Origin: Luteitalea sp. TBR-22
GTDB lineage: Bacteria; Acidobacteriota; Vicinamibacteria; Vicinamibacterales; Vicinamibacteraceae
DNA: 64,000 nt
Direction: 5' to 3'
NCBI RefSeq assembly: GCF_016865485.1
Contig: NZ_AP024452.1
Span: forward strand, 5,912,501-5,976,500
The notes under the pieces are model-generated. The model worked only from the letters and a program-made list of their open reading frames with translations, was not told the DNA's origin and searched no databases. Position numbers and translations under genes: made by a program. Position 1 is the first letter of the stretch. Every line of letters begins with the position of its first letter. This document shows, piece after piece, positions 1 through 7,939 of the stretch.

Positions 1-250
1 GGCGCGACACGCCGATCACGTGCAGTCGCTGCACGGCGAACGCCTCGCTGCTGGTCATCACGTCCTGCACGTACCAGCCCGACCCGACCAGCGCGACGGC
101 CAGCGTGGCGATGCGCGCGACGGTCCAGGCACGGGCGCGCCAGGCCTGCGCGCCGCGGGCGCCGCCGTCACGGGCACGCAGCAACCGCGGGTCGCGGGTC
201 GCGGTCCCGGGCACCCGGCGGGTGCCGCGTACGGGCGTGCGCGGCGGCAT
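1..250 (-). CDS. ftsQ: Cell division protein FtsQ, N-terminal part (runs off window start)
   Basis: This reading frame begins with ATG at 250-248, overlapping the murC stop codon as ATGA, and continues past the window edge, so only about 83 residues are visible. They show an Arg-rich cytoplasmic tail (residues 1-42), one membrane segment (about 43-60, ending VGSGWYVQD) and the start of a periplasmic domain with LHVIGVSR near residue 75, which fits the first beta strand of a POTRA domain. That is the layout of FtsQ/DivIB, the bitopic divisome protein that links FtsL/FtsB to later components. The place directly after murC in a dcw cluster supports the call. In many genomes murB lies between murC and ftsQ; here it does not. 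Confidence 0.82.
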   Translation of the reverse strand, partial: MPPRTPVRGTRRVPGTATRDPRLLRARDGGARGAQAWRARAWTVARIATLAVALVGSGWYVQDVMTSSEAFAVQRLHVIGVSR

Positions 251-1656
251 CAGGCGCCTCCCCCGAGCGCGTCCAGCAGGCGCGGTCCGAGGCTGCCGAC
301 CGATCCGGCGCCCAGCGTCACCACCAGGTCGCCGGGCCGGGCCAGTGCCGCCACGGTGTCGGGCGCGACGTCCAGGCCGTCGATCAGCGTGACGGGCATG
401 GCGTGGCGGGCCGTGATGCGCTCGGCGAGGGCGGCCGAGGAGATGCCCGGCAGCGGATCCTCGCTCGCGGCGTAGATCGGCAGCAGGCAGACCTGGTCGG
501 CGCGCGCGAGCACGTCGGCGAACTCGTCCATCAGACCGGCGGTGCGCGTGTAGCGGTGCGGCTGGAACAGCAGCACCAGCCGTCGGCTCCAGGCCTCGCG
601 GCACGCGGCGACTACGGCGGCGATCTCGGTCGGGTGATGACCGTAGTCGTCCACCACCAGGACGCCGGCGCGCTCGCCGACCACCTGCAGCCGCCGCTCG
701 GCGCCACGGAACTCCGCCAGGCCGGCGACGATGCGGTCGAAGGGCACGTCGAGCTCGAGCCCGACGCCGACCGCCGCCAACGCGTTGCGGAGGTTGTGCC
801 GGCCGGGCACGTGGATCGTCAGGCGCCCGAGGCACTCGTGCGCCTGGCCGGCGTCGCCGCGGGAGGGACGGCGCCACACGGTGCACGACGACTGCCCGTT
901 GCCGCTCTCGATGTCGCGCGCCACCAGCGTCGCGTCCTGGTGGTCGGTGGCGTAGGTCACCACCGTGCGCGTCATGCGGGGGAGCAGGCCGGCCAGCACG
1001 GGATCGTCGGCGCACACGACCACCGCGCCGTCGAAGGGCACCTTGTTGGCGAACTCGACGAACGCGTCGAGCGCCCGCTCGAAGGTGCCGTAGTGATCGA
1101 GGTGCTCGCGATCGACGTTGGTGATCACGCTGATCACCGGCGAGAGCTTCAGGAACGAGCCGTCGCTCTCGTCGGCCTCGGCGACGATCACGTCGCCCTG
1201 CCCCAGGCGCGCGTTGCTGCCGAAGGCGCTGAGCCGGCCGCCGATGACCGCGGTCGGGTCGAGCCCGGCGCGCTCGAGCATGAGCGCCACCATCGACGTG
1301 GTCGTCGTCTTGCCGTGCGCGCCGCCGATGGCGATGCCGATGCGGCGCAGGCGCATCAGTTCGGCGAGCATCTCGGCCCGCGCGATGACCGGCACGCCGC
1401 GGCGCCGTGCCTCGACGATCTCGGGGTTGTCCTGCCGGGCCGCCGACGTGACGACCACCACGTGGGCGTCGCCGACGTGCGCGGCGTCGTGTCCCTCGTG
1501 CACTCGCACGCCCATCGACGCGAGCCGTCGCGTGATGTCGGTGGACCGCGCGTCCGATCCGCTGACCACGTACCCGAGGTTGACCAGCAGCTCGGCGATG
1601 CCGCTCATGCCGATGCCGCCGATCCCGACGAAGTGCACGTGCCTGGGGCCCGACAT
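250..1656 (-). CDS. murC: UDP-N-acetylmuramate--L-alanine ligase MurC
   Basis: Cytoplasmic ATP-dependent ligase that adds L-alanine to UDP-MurNAc, the first step of stem-peptide synthesis. The 468-residue protein has the normal family length. The N-terminal Rossmann domain starts with VHFVGIGGIGMSGIAE (residues 7-22), typical of MurC; the central ATPase domain has the P-loop GGAHGKTTTT (111-120); the C-terminal ligase domain carries DDYGHHPTEI. The start codon lies 1 nt after the murG stop, and the stop overlaps ftsQ, so it is co-translated within the dcw operon. Nothing odd was seen. Confidence 0.97.
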   Translation of the reverse strand: MSGPRHVHFVGIGGIGMSGIAELLVNLGYVVSGSDARSTDITRRLASMGVRVHEGHDAAHVGDAHVVVVTSAARQDNPEIVEARRRGVPVIARAEMLAELMRLRRIGIAIGGAHGKTTTTSMVALMLERAGLDPTAVIGGRLSAFGSNARLGQGDVIVAEADESDGSFLKLSPVISVITNVDREHLDHYGTFERALDAFVEFANKVPFDGAVVVCADDPVLAGLLPRMTRTVVTYATDHQDATLVARDIESGNGQSSCTVWRRPSRGDAGQAHECLGRLTIHVPGRHNLRNALAAVGVGLELDVPFDRIVAGLAEFRGAERRLQVVGERAGVLVVDDYGHHPTEIAAVVAACREAWSRRLVLLFQPHRYTRTAGLMDEFADVLARADQVCLLPIYAASEDPLPGISSAALAERITARHAMPVTLIDGLDVAPDTVAALARPGDLVVTLGAGSVGSLGPRLLDALGGGA

Positions 1657-1657
1657 G

Positions 1658-2782
1658 TCAGCGCCCCTCCTGCATGAGCGACTCGGCCTTCGCCGCGATC
1701 ACGTCGGCCGCGTCGGGCCGCGCCAGTCCGCGGGCCCGCGTCGCCATCGCCTGCCGCCGCTCGTCGTCGAGCAGCAGCCCGCGGATCTCCTGGGCGAGCC
1801 GTTCGCCGGTGAGCCCGACCTCGTCGAGCATCACGGCGGCGCCGGCTGCCTCGAGCGTCCGCGCGTTGGCCCGCTGGTGATCGTCGGTGGCCTGCGGGAA
1901 CGGGATGAGGATCCCGACCCGCCCGGCCGCCGTGAGCTCGGCGAGCGTGGTGGCGCCGGCCCGGCACACCACGACGTCGGCGGCGGCCATCTGCTGTGGC
2001 ATGTCGCTGATGAACGGCCGCACGTCGGCGGTCAGGCCGGCAGCCGCGTACCCGGCCTTCACCGCCTCGAGGTCGCGCTCTCCCGTCTGGTGCACGATGC
2101 TGCAACCCTGCTCCGCCAGTTCACGAACGTGCGCCGCTGCCGCCACCATCGCCTGATTGATCGCGTTTGCACCCTGGGAACCTCCGAAGACGAGCACCCT
2201 CCGTTCAACCGCCGTGGCCGGCCGCGGCCCGATCGCGAGGAACGCCTCGCGCACGGGGTTGCCGGACACGAACCCGTGGCCGTGGAAGAACCGCAGTGAC
2301 GACTCGTAGGTGACGCCGGCGGCGTCCACCAGACGGGCCAGCCACCGGTTGGTGAGGCCCGGAGTCGCGTTCTGCTCGAGCAGGAGCGTCGGGATGCCGC
2401 GCGCCGCGGCGAGGGCCACCACGGGACCGGAGCTGTAGCCGCCGACGCCGATCACCAGATCCGGGCGACGCCGCGAGATGACCTGCCAGGCGTCCAGCGC
2501 GCTGAGCGGCAGCACGCCCACGCCGCGGGCGACGGCCCCGGCGCTCTTGCCCTTCAGGCCCGCGCTCCGGATCACGTCCAGGTCGAACCCCTCCTGCGGG
2601 ACGATGCGTGCCTCGATGCCGCGCGCCGTGCCGACGAAGGTCACGACCGTGCGCGGGTCGCGCCGGCGCAGCGCATGCGCCACGGCGATGCCCGGGTACA
2701 GGTGTCCCCCGGTGCCGCCGCCGGCGATCACCACGTGGCGGGGCCGCGTGCCCGGGGTCTGCATCTGGGGCGCCTCAGGCAT
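1658..2782 (-). CDS. murG: UDP-GlcNAc:lipid I N-acetylglucosaminyltransferase MurG
   Basis: Peripheral membrane GT28 enzyme on the inner leaflet that converts lipid I to lipid II. The glycine-rich GGGTGGHLYP loop lies at residues 21-30 after a short extension; the C-terminal donor-binding region has VFGGSQGA and the UDP-GlcNAc-binding stretch with CRAGATTLAEL. At 374 residues it is slightly longer than average because of its N-terminal extension; a start at Met7 is possible. The ATG at 2782 overlaps the end of ftsW by 8 nt, which suggests translational coupling. Order ftsW-murG-murC is the classic dcw order. Confidence 0.96.
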   Translation of the reverse strand: MPEAPQMQTPGTRPRHVVIAGGGTGGHLYPGIAVAHALRRRDPRTVVTFVGTARGIEARIVPQEGFDLDVIRSAGLKGKSAGAVARGVGVLPLSALDAWQVISRRRPDLVIGVGGYSSGPVVALAAARGIPTLLLEQNATPGLTNRWLARLVDAAGVTYESSLRFFHGHGFVSGNPVREAFLAIGPRPATAVERRVLVFGGSQGANAINQAMVAAAAHVRELAEQGCSIVHQTGERDLEAVKAGYAAAGLTADVRPFISDMPQQMAAADVVVCRAGATTLAELTAAGRVGILIPFPQATDDHQRANARTLEAAGAAVMLDEVGLTGERLAQEIRGLLLDDERRQAMATRARGLARPDAADVIAAKAESLMQEGR

Positions 2783-3893
2783 CGATCGAGGCGTGCTGGG
2801 ACACGTTGAGCAGGATGCCGAGGCCGATCAGGTTGACCAGCATCGACGACCCGCCGGAACTGACGAACGGGAGCGGCAGGCCCTTGGTCGGCAGCAGCCC
2901 CAGCACCACGCTGATGTTGATCAGCCCCTGGACGGCCATCATCGTGGTGAGTCCCACGGCGAGGAACGTGCCGAAGCGGTCCTGGGCGTTGGCGGCGATG
3001 CGCAGGCCGCGCCAGCCGATGACGAGCAGCGCCAACAGGATGGCGAGCGAACCGACCATCCCCAGCTCCTCGCTGATGACCGCGTAGATGAAGTCGGTGT
3101 GCGGCTCGGGCAGGAAGCGGACCTTCTGCAGGCCCTCCATGAGGCCTCGCCCGGTATAGCCGCCCGTGCCGACGGCGATCAGCGACTGGATGATCTGGAA
3201 GCCGCTGCCGAGCGGGTCGGCCCACGGGTCGAGGAACGCCATGACGCGCGCGCGACGGAACGGCACCATCCAGACCAGCACGTACAGGGCGGGCGCGACG
3301 ATCATCGCCACGCCGCCCATGTACTGGAGGCTGAGGCCGGCGGCAAACAGCATCGAGAACGCGATCAGCGCGATCGACACCGTGGTACCGAGGTCCGGCT
3401 GGTAGAGGATCAGCGCCGCCATGGTGGCCAGCACCGTGCCGACGGGCACGAGGACGCTGCGCACGTCGTTGATCCGCTCCATGCGCTCGCTGAGCAGGCG
3501 CGCCACGAAGAGGATGACCGCCAGCTTGGCGAACTCGGAGGGCTGGATGCCGACGCTGCCGAACCCGAGCCACCGGACCGCCCCCTTGACGTTGTGCCCG
3601 GCGCCGGCGAGCTTCAGCACGGCGAGCAGGAACAGCGCGGCGAACACGCCGCCCATGGCGGTGTTGATCACGGTGGGGTGCTGCCACGAGTGATAGGGCA
3701 CCCGCATCACGATGACCATCAGGAACGCCCCGAGCGCCACCCACGTCGCCTGCCGGGCGATCAGCTGCATCGAGATCGACGTGGCGTCCATGGCCTTGCC
3801 CGCCAGCGCCGAATACACCATCACCACGCTCACGCACACGAGGAAGAAGGCGGCCCCGAAGAGCCACTTGTCCGACTTCAGCTTGCGAGCCAT
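2775..3893 (-). CDS. ftsW: Septal peptidoglycan glycosyltransferase FtsW (SEDS family)
   Basis: Polytopic SEDS-family glycosyltransferase that polymerises lipid II at the septum together with FtsI. The 372-residue protein has about ten hydrophobic segments, beginning WLFGAAFFLVCVSVVMVYSA after a short Lys-rich tail. SEDS-type motifs include VRWLGFGSVGIQPSEFAKL and, near the C terminus, GLLPTKGLPLPFVSSGGSS. The ATG is preceded by a strong purine-rich site (AGGGGGAGGGTGTC). Upstream, unlike all the other dcw junctions here, there is a gap of about 184 nt holding a hairpin and a long inverted repeat, so ftsW-murG-murC-ftsQ could be expressed differently from murD and the genes before it. Confidence 0.96.
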   Translation of the reverse strand: MARKLKSDKWLFGAAFFLVCVSVVMVYSALAGKAMDATSISMQLIARQATWVALGAFLMVIVMRVPYHSWQHPTVINTAMGGVFAALFLLAVLKLAGAGHNVKGAVRWLGFGSVGIQPSEFAKLAVILFVARLLSERMERINDVRSVLVPVGTVLATMAALILYQPDLGTTVSIALIAFSMLFAAGLSLQYMGGVAMIVAPALYVLVWMVPFRRARVMAFLDPWADPLGSGFQIIQSLIAVGTGGYTGRGLMEGLQKVRFLPEPHTDFIYAVISEELGMVGSLAILLALLVIGWRGLRIAANAQDRFGTFLAVGLTTMMAVQGLINISVVLGLLPTKGLPLPFVSSGGSSMLVNLIGLGILLNVSQHASIDA

Positions 3894-3910
3894 GACACCC
3901 TCCCCCTAAA

Positions 3911-3928
3911 GGCGCAGCACGCTGCGCC
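3911..3928 (-). other. Short hairpin just upstream of ftsW
   Basis: GGCGCAGC-AC-GCTGCGCC is a perfect inverted repeat about 18 nt before the ftsW start. On the minus strand it is followed by TTTAGGGGGAGGG, so the stem sits next to the ftsW ribosome-binding site. It could stabilise a processed 5' end or act as a weak terminator; the T-run is only three long. Role is inferred. Confidence 0.5.
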
Positions 3929-3939
3929 CGAAACGATGG

Positions 3940-4093
3940 GGTGCGGAACGAATGGTGAGCGGTCAGCAGTCATCAGCAGGCGTACGGGCCGGGACACAGA
4001 CCTCGCAAGACGGGGCATCCTGCGTTCCCAGCGGCCAGCTCCCGACCGCGTCACGCCGGCTGATGACTGCTCACCACTCACCCGTTCCGCACC
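3940..4093. repeat. Long imperfect inverted repeat between murD and ftsW
   Basis: The left arm (3940-3983) and the right arm (4053-4093) are near-perfect reverse complements: both begin, from the outside, with GGTGCGGAACG and share GGTGAG and AGCAGTCATCAGC further in. The right arm contains the last codons and stop of murD, so the left arm looks like an inverted copy of the murD 3' end. About 70 nt separate the arms. In RNA this would fold into a stem of roughly 40 bp inside the dcw transcript. It is the only non-coding gap in the operon. Origin (short mobile palindrome, duplication or regulatory hairpin) is not decided by the sequence. Confidence 0.75.
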
Positions 4094-5469
4094 TCCTGGC
4101 CGCCGCGCGCCGCCGCGAGGCGGGCGACGATGGCCTTGAATGCGCGACCACGATCGGCGTAGTCGCGGAACATGTCGAAACTCGCGCAGGCCGGCGCCAG
4201 CAGCACCACGCCGCCCGACGCCCGCTGCGCCAGCGCCTGCGACACCGCGTCGTCGAGCGTCGACGCGCGGGTCACCGGCACCAGCGGCCCGAGGGCCTGC
4301 TCCACGAGCGGCGCCGCCTCGCCAATCGCCACGACGCTGCCCCCACGGGCCCGCAGGGGCGGGCCGAGGCGCGCGAAGTCGCCGCCCTTGTACACGCCAC
4401 CGACGATCGCCGTCACCGGCACGTCGAACGCCTCGATCGCCATGGTGGCGGCCTCGACGTTGGTGGCCTTCGAGTCGTTGTAGAGCCGCGCGCCGTCGAT
4501 GGTGGCCACGTACTCGAGCGCGTGCTCGAGGCCGGTGAACCCCTCGACGGCCCGTACCATGTCGTCGCCTGACACGCCGGCGAGATCGGCCATCGCGCAG
4601 GCCGCCATCACGTTGCCGAGCATGTGGCGCCCCGTGAGGCGCACCGCCGACACCGGCACCAGCGGCTCGGGGCTGCCGCGGACGCGGCGCCGCGCGATCA
4701 CGTCGCCCTGCAGGCCGACGCCGTCCTCCTGCGACAGGTCGACGCCGAAGGCGACCAGACGCGCGCCGTGCCGCGCGGCGTGCGCGCGGATGCGCGCGTC
4801 GCTGGCCGGCACCACCGCCCAGTCCTCCGGCCCCTGGTTCTCGAACACCCGCGCCTTGGCCTGCTCGTAGGCCGCCTCGGTGCGATGCCGGTCAAGGTGG
4901 TCGGGCGAGAAGTTCAGCCACGCCGCGACGTGCGGGTGGTAGTGGACGATCGTCTCGAGCTGGAAGCTGCTCGTCTCGACGACGTGCCAGGTGTCGGGCG
5001 TCGAGGCGTCCACCTGCGCCGACAACGGCACGCCGATGTTGCCGCCGACGAGCACCTTCTGGCCCGAGGCCTCGATCATCCGGCCGACCAGCGTCGTCGT
5101 CGTGCTCTTGCCCTTGGAGCCGGTGATCGCGATCACCGGACCGGCGAGGAACGACGCCGCGAACTCGAGCTCGCCGATCACGGTCACCCCGCGGGCCCGC
5201 GCCGCCTCGAGGGGCGTCGCATCGGCCGGCACGCCGGGACTCACCACGACCAGCGCCGCGTCGACCGGCACGTCGGCGGGCATCGCGCCCAGCGCCAGCG
5301 ACACGCCGAGCGCCTCGAGTTCGGCCCGCTCGGCAAGCGCGTCCTTGGCGTCGATCAGGGTGACGCGCCCGCCGCGCTGCACGACCAGGCGACTGGCCGC
5401 CAGGCCGCTGCGCCCGCCGCCCACCACCGCCACATGGCGCCCCGAGACGTCGTACGGCATCGTCGTCAT
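4078..5469 (-). CDS. murD: UDP-N-acetylmuramoyl-L-alanine--D-glutamate ligase MurD
   Basis: Cytoplasmic ligase adding D-glutamate to UDP-MurNAc-L-Ala. From the ATG at 5469, which overlaps the mraY stop as ATGA, the protein is 463 residues, normal for MurD. It has the N-terminal nucleotide-binding fold (VAVVGGGRSGLAAS, residues 13-26), the P-loop GSKGKSTTT (117-125), and the ligase-domain motifs NFSPDHLDRH and YNDSKATN. The last codons (GTG CGG AAC GGG TGA) lie inside the right arm of the inverted repeat that follows the gene, so the C-terminal tail may have been shaped by that element. Confidence 0.96.
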   Translation of the reverse strand: MTTMPYDVSGRHVAVVGGGRSGLAASRLVVQRGGRVTLIDAKDALAERAELEALGVSLALGAMPADVPVDAALVVVSPGVPADATPLEAARARGVTVIGELEFAASFLAGPVIAITGSKGKSTTTTLVGRMIEASGQKVLVGGNIGVPLSAQVDASTPDTWHVVETSSFQLETIVHYHPHVAAWLNFSPDHLDRHRTEAAYEQAKARVFENQGPEDWAVVPASDARIRAHAARHGARLVAFGVDLSQEDGVGLQGDVIARRRVRGSPEPLVPVSAVRLTGRHMLGNVMAACAMADLAGVSGDDMVRAVEGFTGLEHALEYVATIDGARLYNDSKATNVEAATMAIEAFDVPVTAIVGGVYKGGDFARLGPPLRARGGSVVAIGEAAPLVEQALGPLVPVTRASTLDDAVSQALAQRASGGVVLLAPACASFDMFRDYADRGRAFKAIVARLAAARGGQEVRNG

Positions 5470-6551
5470 CGGAGCTTGAGGGTGGTGAGGCTGAACAACG
5501 CGCAGACGATCGCGATGATCAGGAAACGGGTGATGACCTTCGGCTCGCTCCAGCCACTGAGCTCGAAGTGGTGGTGCAGCGGCGCCATCCGGAAGATGCG
5601 CTTGCCGCGCAGCTTGAACGAGCCGACCTGCAGGATGACCGACGCGGCCTCGAGCACGAACACGCCGCCGACGATGACCAGCAGCAGCTCCTGCTTGATG
5701 AGGATCGCCACCGTGCCGAGCGCGCCGCCCAGCGCCAGCGACCCTACGTCGCCCATGAAGATCTCGGCCGGGTACGAGTTGAACCAGAGGAAGCCCAGGC
5801 TGGCGCCGACCAGCGCGCCGCAGAACACCGTGAGCTCGGCGGCGGGCGCGAAGCGCACCAGCAACAGGTAGTCGGCGAGCACGCGGTGCCCGGTGACGTA
5901 GGCCAGCGCGGTGAACGTGGCCGCAGCGACCGCAAAACAGCTGATGGCGAGGCCGTCGAGGCCGTCGGTGAGGTTCACCGCGTTGGACGAGCCCACCAGG
6001 ACCAGCACGGCAAACGGGATGTAGAGCAGCCCGAGGTCGGGGATCAGGTCCTTGAAGAACGGGAAGATCAGGCGCGTGTTGTACAGGCCCTTGTTGGCCA
6101 GCACGATCAACGTGATCCCGACCAGCAGCGCCACGACGAGCTGGCCGCCCGACTTGTAGCGGGGCAGCAGCCCGTGGTGGTTGCGGCGCGTGATCTTCAG
6201 GTAGTCGTCGGCGAACCCGATGCCGCCGAAGGCCAGCGTCGCGAGCACCGCGATCCAGATGTAGGCGTTGGTGAGGTCGGCCCACAGCAGCGTCGGGACG
6301 ATCGACGCGGCCAGGATCAGCAGCCCGCCCATCGTCGGCGTGCCCGCCTTGGGCCGGTGGCTCTCGGGGCCCTCGTGGCGGATCACCTGGCCGATCTGGA
6401 ACTCGCGCAGCTTGCGAATCAGCAGGCCGCCGAACGCCAGGCTGATCACCAGGGCCGTGATGCTGGCCGCCGCCGTGCGGAACGTGATGTACCGCGTGAC
6501 GTTGAGGATCGAGAACGTCTCGTGGAACCGGAACAGGAGGTGGTACAGCAT
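5466..6551 (-). CDS. mraY: Phospho-N-acetylmuramoyl-pentapeptide transferase MraY
   Basis: Integral membrane enzyme that transfers phospho-MurNAc-pentapeptide to undecaprenyl phosphate, giving lipid I. The 361-residue protein has about ten hydrophobic segments and the family motifs RHEGPESHRPKAGTPTMGG near residue 60, FADDYLK around 113, NAVNLTDGLDG around 190, and the C-terminal APLHHHFE metal/substrate loop. The ATG at 6551 overlaps the murF stop (ATGA) and the stop overlaps murD in the same way, so translation is coupled on both sides. Confidence 0.97.
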   Translation of the reverse strand: MLYHLLFRFHETFSILNVTRYITFRTAAASITALVISLAFGGLLIRKLREFQIGQVIRHEGPESHRPKAGTPTMGGLLILAASIVPTLLWADLTNAYIWIAVLATLAFGGIGFADDYLKITRRNHHGLLPRYKSGGQLVVALLVGITLIVLANKGLYNTRLIFPFFKDLIPDLGLLYIPFAVLVLVGSSNAVNLTDGLDGLAISCFAVAAATFTALAYVTGHRVLADYLLLVRFAPAAELTVFCGALVGASLGFLWFNSYPAEIFMGDVGSLALGGALGTVAILIKQELLLVIVGGVFVLEAASVILQVGSFKLRGKRIFRMAPLHHHFELSGWSEPKVITRFLIIAIVCALFSLTTLKLR

Positions 6552-7939
6552 CAGCGACCGCCTCCCGCGAGGGCCTGGACCACGACTTCCATGCGGATGC
6601 CGCGTGACCCCTTCACCAGGACCGTGTCGCCCTCGCGCACGAGGGTGCGCGCGAGGTCGGCCGCAGCCGTGCTGTCGGCCACGTGGTGCACCACCGGCGC
6701 CCCGGCCGCGCGCGCGGCGTCGGCCAGCGCCCGCGCCGGCGCCCCGCCCACGGCAACGATGGCCGCGAGTCCGAGCTCGGCCGCCACCTGCCCGCAGGCC
6801 GCGTGGTAGCCCTCGGCGAAGTCGCCGAGTTCCAGCATCTCGCCGAGGACGGCGACGTGGCGGCCCGGCGTCGCCGCCAGCGTCCGGAGGGCCGTGGTCA
6901 GCGCGCTGGGGCTGGAGTTGTAGGCGTCGTCGATGACCACCCACCCGCCGGGCGCGCGCACGACCTCGCCGCGATGCGACGCCGGCGTGAGGTCGGCGAT
7001 GCCGGCGACGATGTCGGCGGCCGGCAGGCCGGCGCCGAGCGCCACGGCCGCGCCAGCCGCGATGTTGGCCAGGTTGGCCGCGCCCATCAGCCGCGTCTCG
7101 ATCGGATGGCGCTCGCCGCGCAGCGACAGCGTCGCCGCGCTGCCGTCGAAGCCGCGGGCCCGCACGTCGGTCACCGCCACGTCGGCGGGCACGTCGACGC
7201 CGAACGAGATCACCCGGCCCGGGAAGCCGGCCATGCGCGCCGACACCCGCGGGTCGCCGGCGTTGGCCACGAACACGTCCGACCCGCTGGCGCCCTCGAG
7301 GATCTCCTGCTTGGCGACCGCGATGTCCTCGACGCTGGTGAAGAAGCCGAGGTGCGCCTCGCCGACGTTGGTCCACACGCGGACTTGCGGCTCCGAGATC
7401 TCGACGAGGCGGCGGATCTCGCCGAAGCCGCTCATCCCGAGCTCCATCACCGCGAACTGCGGCGCGTCGTGGAGCTCGAAGAGCGACAGCGGCAGGCCGA
7501 TGTGGTTGTTCAGGTTGCCGCGGTTGCGGAACGTGGTGAAGCGCCGCGACAGCAGCGTCGCCGTGATCTCCTTGGTGGTCGTCTTGCCGGCGCTGCCGGT
7601 GATCGCCACCACGGTGGAGCCGGCACGACGACGGATCACGCGCGCCGCGTCCTGCAGGCCGCGCAGCGTGTCGTCGACGACGATGGCCGGCACCGCGACG
7701 CCCTCGACCGCCGACGCGTCGCTCACCACCACGGCGGCTGCGCCCCTGGCAATTGCTTCCCCGACGAAGGCGTGGCCGTCGAAGCGCGGCCCCTTGATGG
7801 CGACGAACAGGTCGCCCGCCTTGACGGTCCGCGTGTCGATCGAGACGGTCGGCAGCGCCACGCCGGCGTCGCCGCGCAGCGCCCCGCCGAACGCCTGCGC
7901 CATCTCGCCCGTCGTCGGCGTGAAGGACTGCCCGCTCAT
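6551..7939 (-). CDS. murF: UDP-MurNAc-tripeptide--D-alanyl-D-alanine ligase MurF
   Basis: ATP-dependent ligase that adds the D-Ala-D-Ala dipeptide to the UDP-MurNAc tripeptide. It is 462 residues from the ATG at 7939, which overlaps the murE stop as ATGA. The N-terminal substrate domain has SIDTRTVKAGDLFVAIKG (33-50), the ATPase domain has GSAGKTTTK (115-123), then NHIGLPLSLF and GMSGFGEI, and the C-terminal domain has IDDAYNSSP. No ddl gene, which would supply the dipeptide, is seen in this stretch of the cluster. Confidence 0.96.
   Translation of the reverse strand: MSGQSFTPTTGEMAQAFGGALRGDAGVALPTVSIDTRTVKAGDLFVAIKGPRFDGHAFVGEAIARGAAAVVVSDASAVEGVAVPAIVVDDTLRGLQDAARVIRRRAGSTVVAITGSAGKTTTKEITATLLSRRFTTFRNRGNLNNHIGLPLSLFELHDAPQFAVMELGMSGFGEIRRLVEISEPQVRVWTNVGEAHLGFFTSVEDIAVAKQEILEGASGSDVFVANAGDPRVSARMAGFPGRVISFGVDVPADVAVTDVRARGFDGSAATLSLRGERHPIETRLMGAANLANIAAGAAVALGAGLPAADIVAGIADLTPASHRGEVVRAPGGWVVIDDAYNSSPSALTTALRTLAATPGRHVAVLGEMLELGDFAEGYHAACGQVAAELGLAAIVAVGGAPARALADAARAAGAPVVHHVADSTAAADLARTLVREGDTVLVKGSRGIRMEVVVQALAGGGR

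Noticed and set aside
3878-4081. Small minus-strand frame in the murD-ftsW gap
   Set aside because: It lies across the inverted repeat and the ftsW start, has no ribosome-binding site and no recognisable features.
2478-4139. Long plus-strand frame opposite murG and ftsW
   Set aside because: Its His/Asp/Arg-rich residues are the usual shadow of a GC-rich gene on the other strand.
4078-6285. Very long minus-strand frame covering murD and running on into mraY
   Set aside because: The part upstream of 5469 is mraY in another frame and its residues are Arg/Pro/Gly-rich nonsense; the true murD start overlaps the mraY stop.
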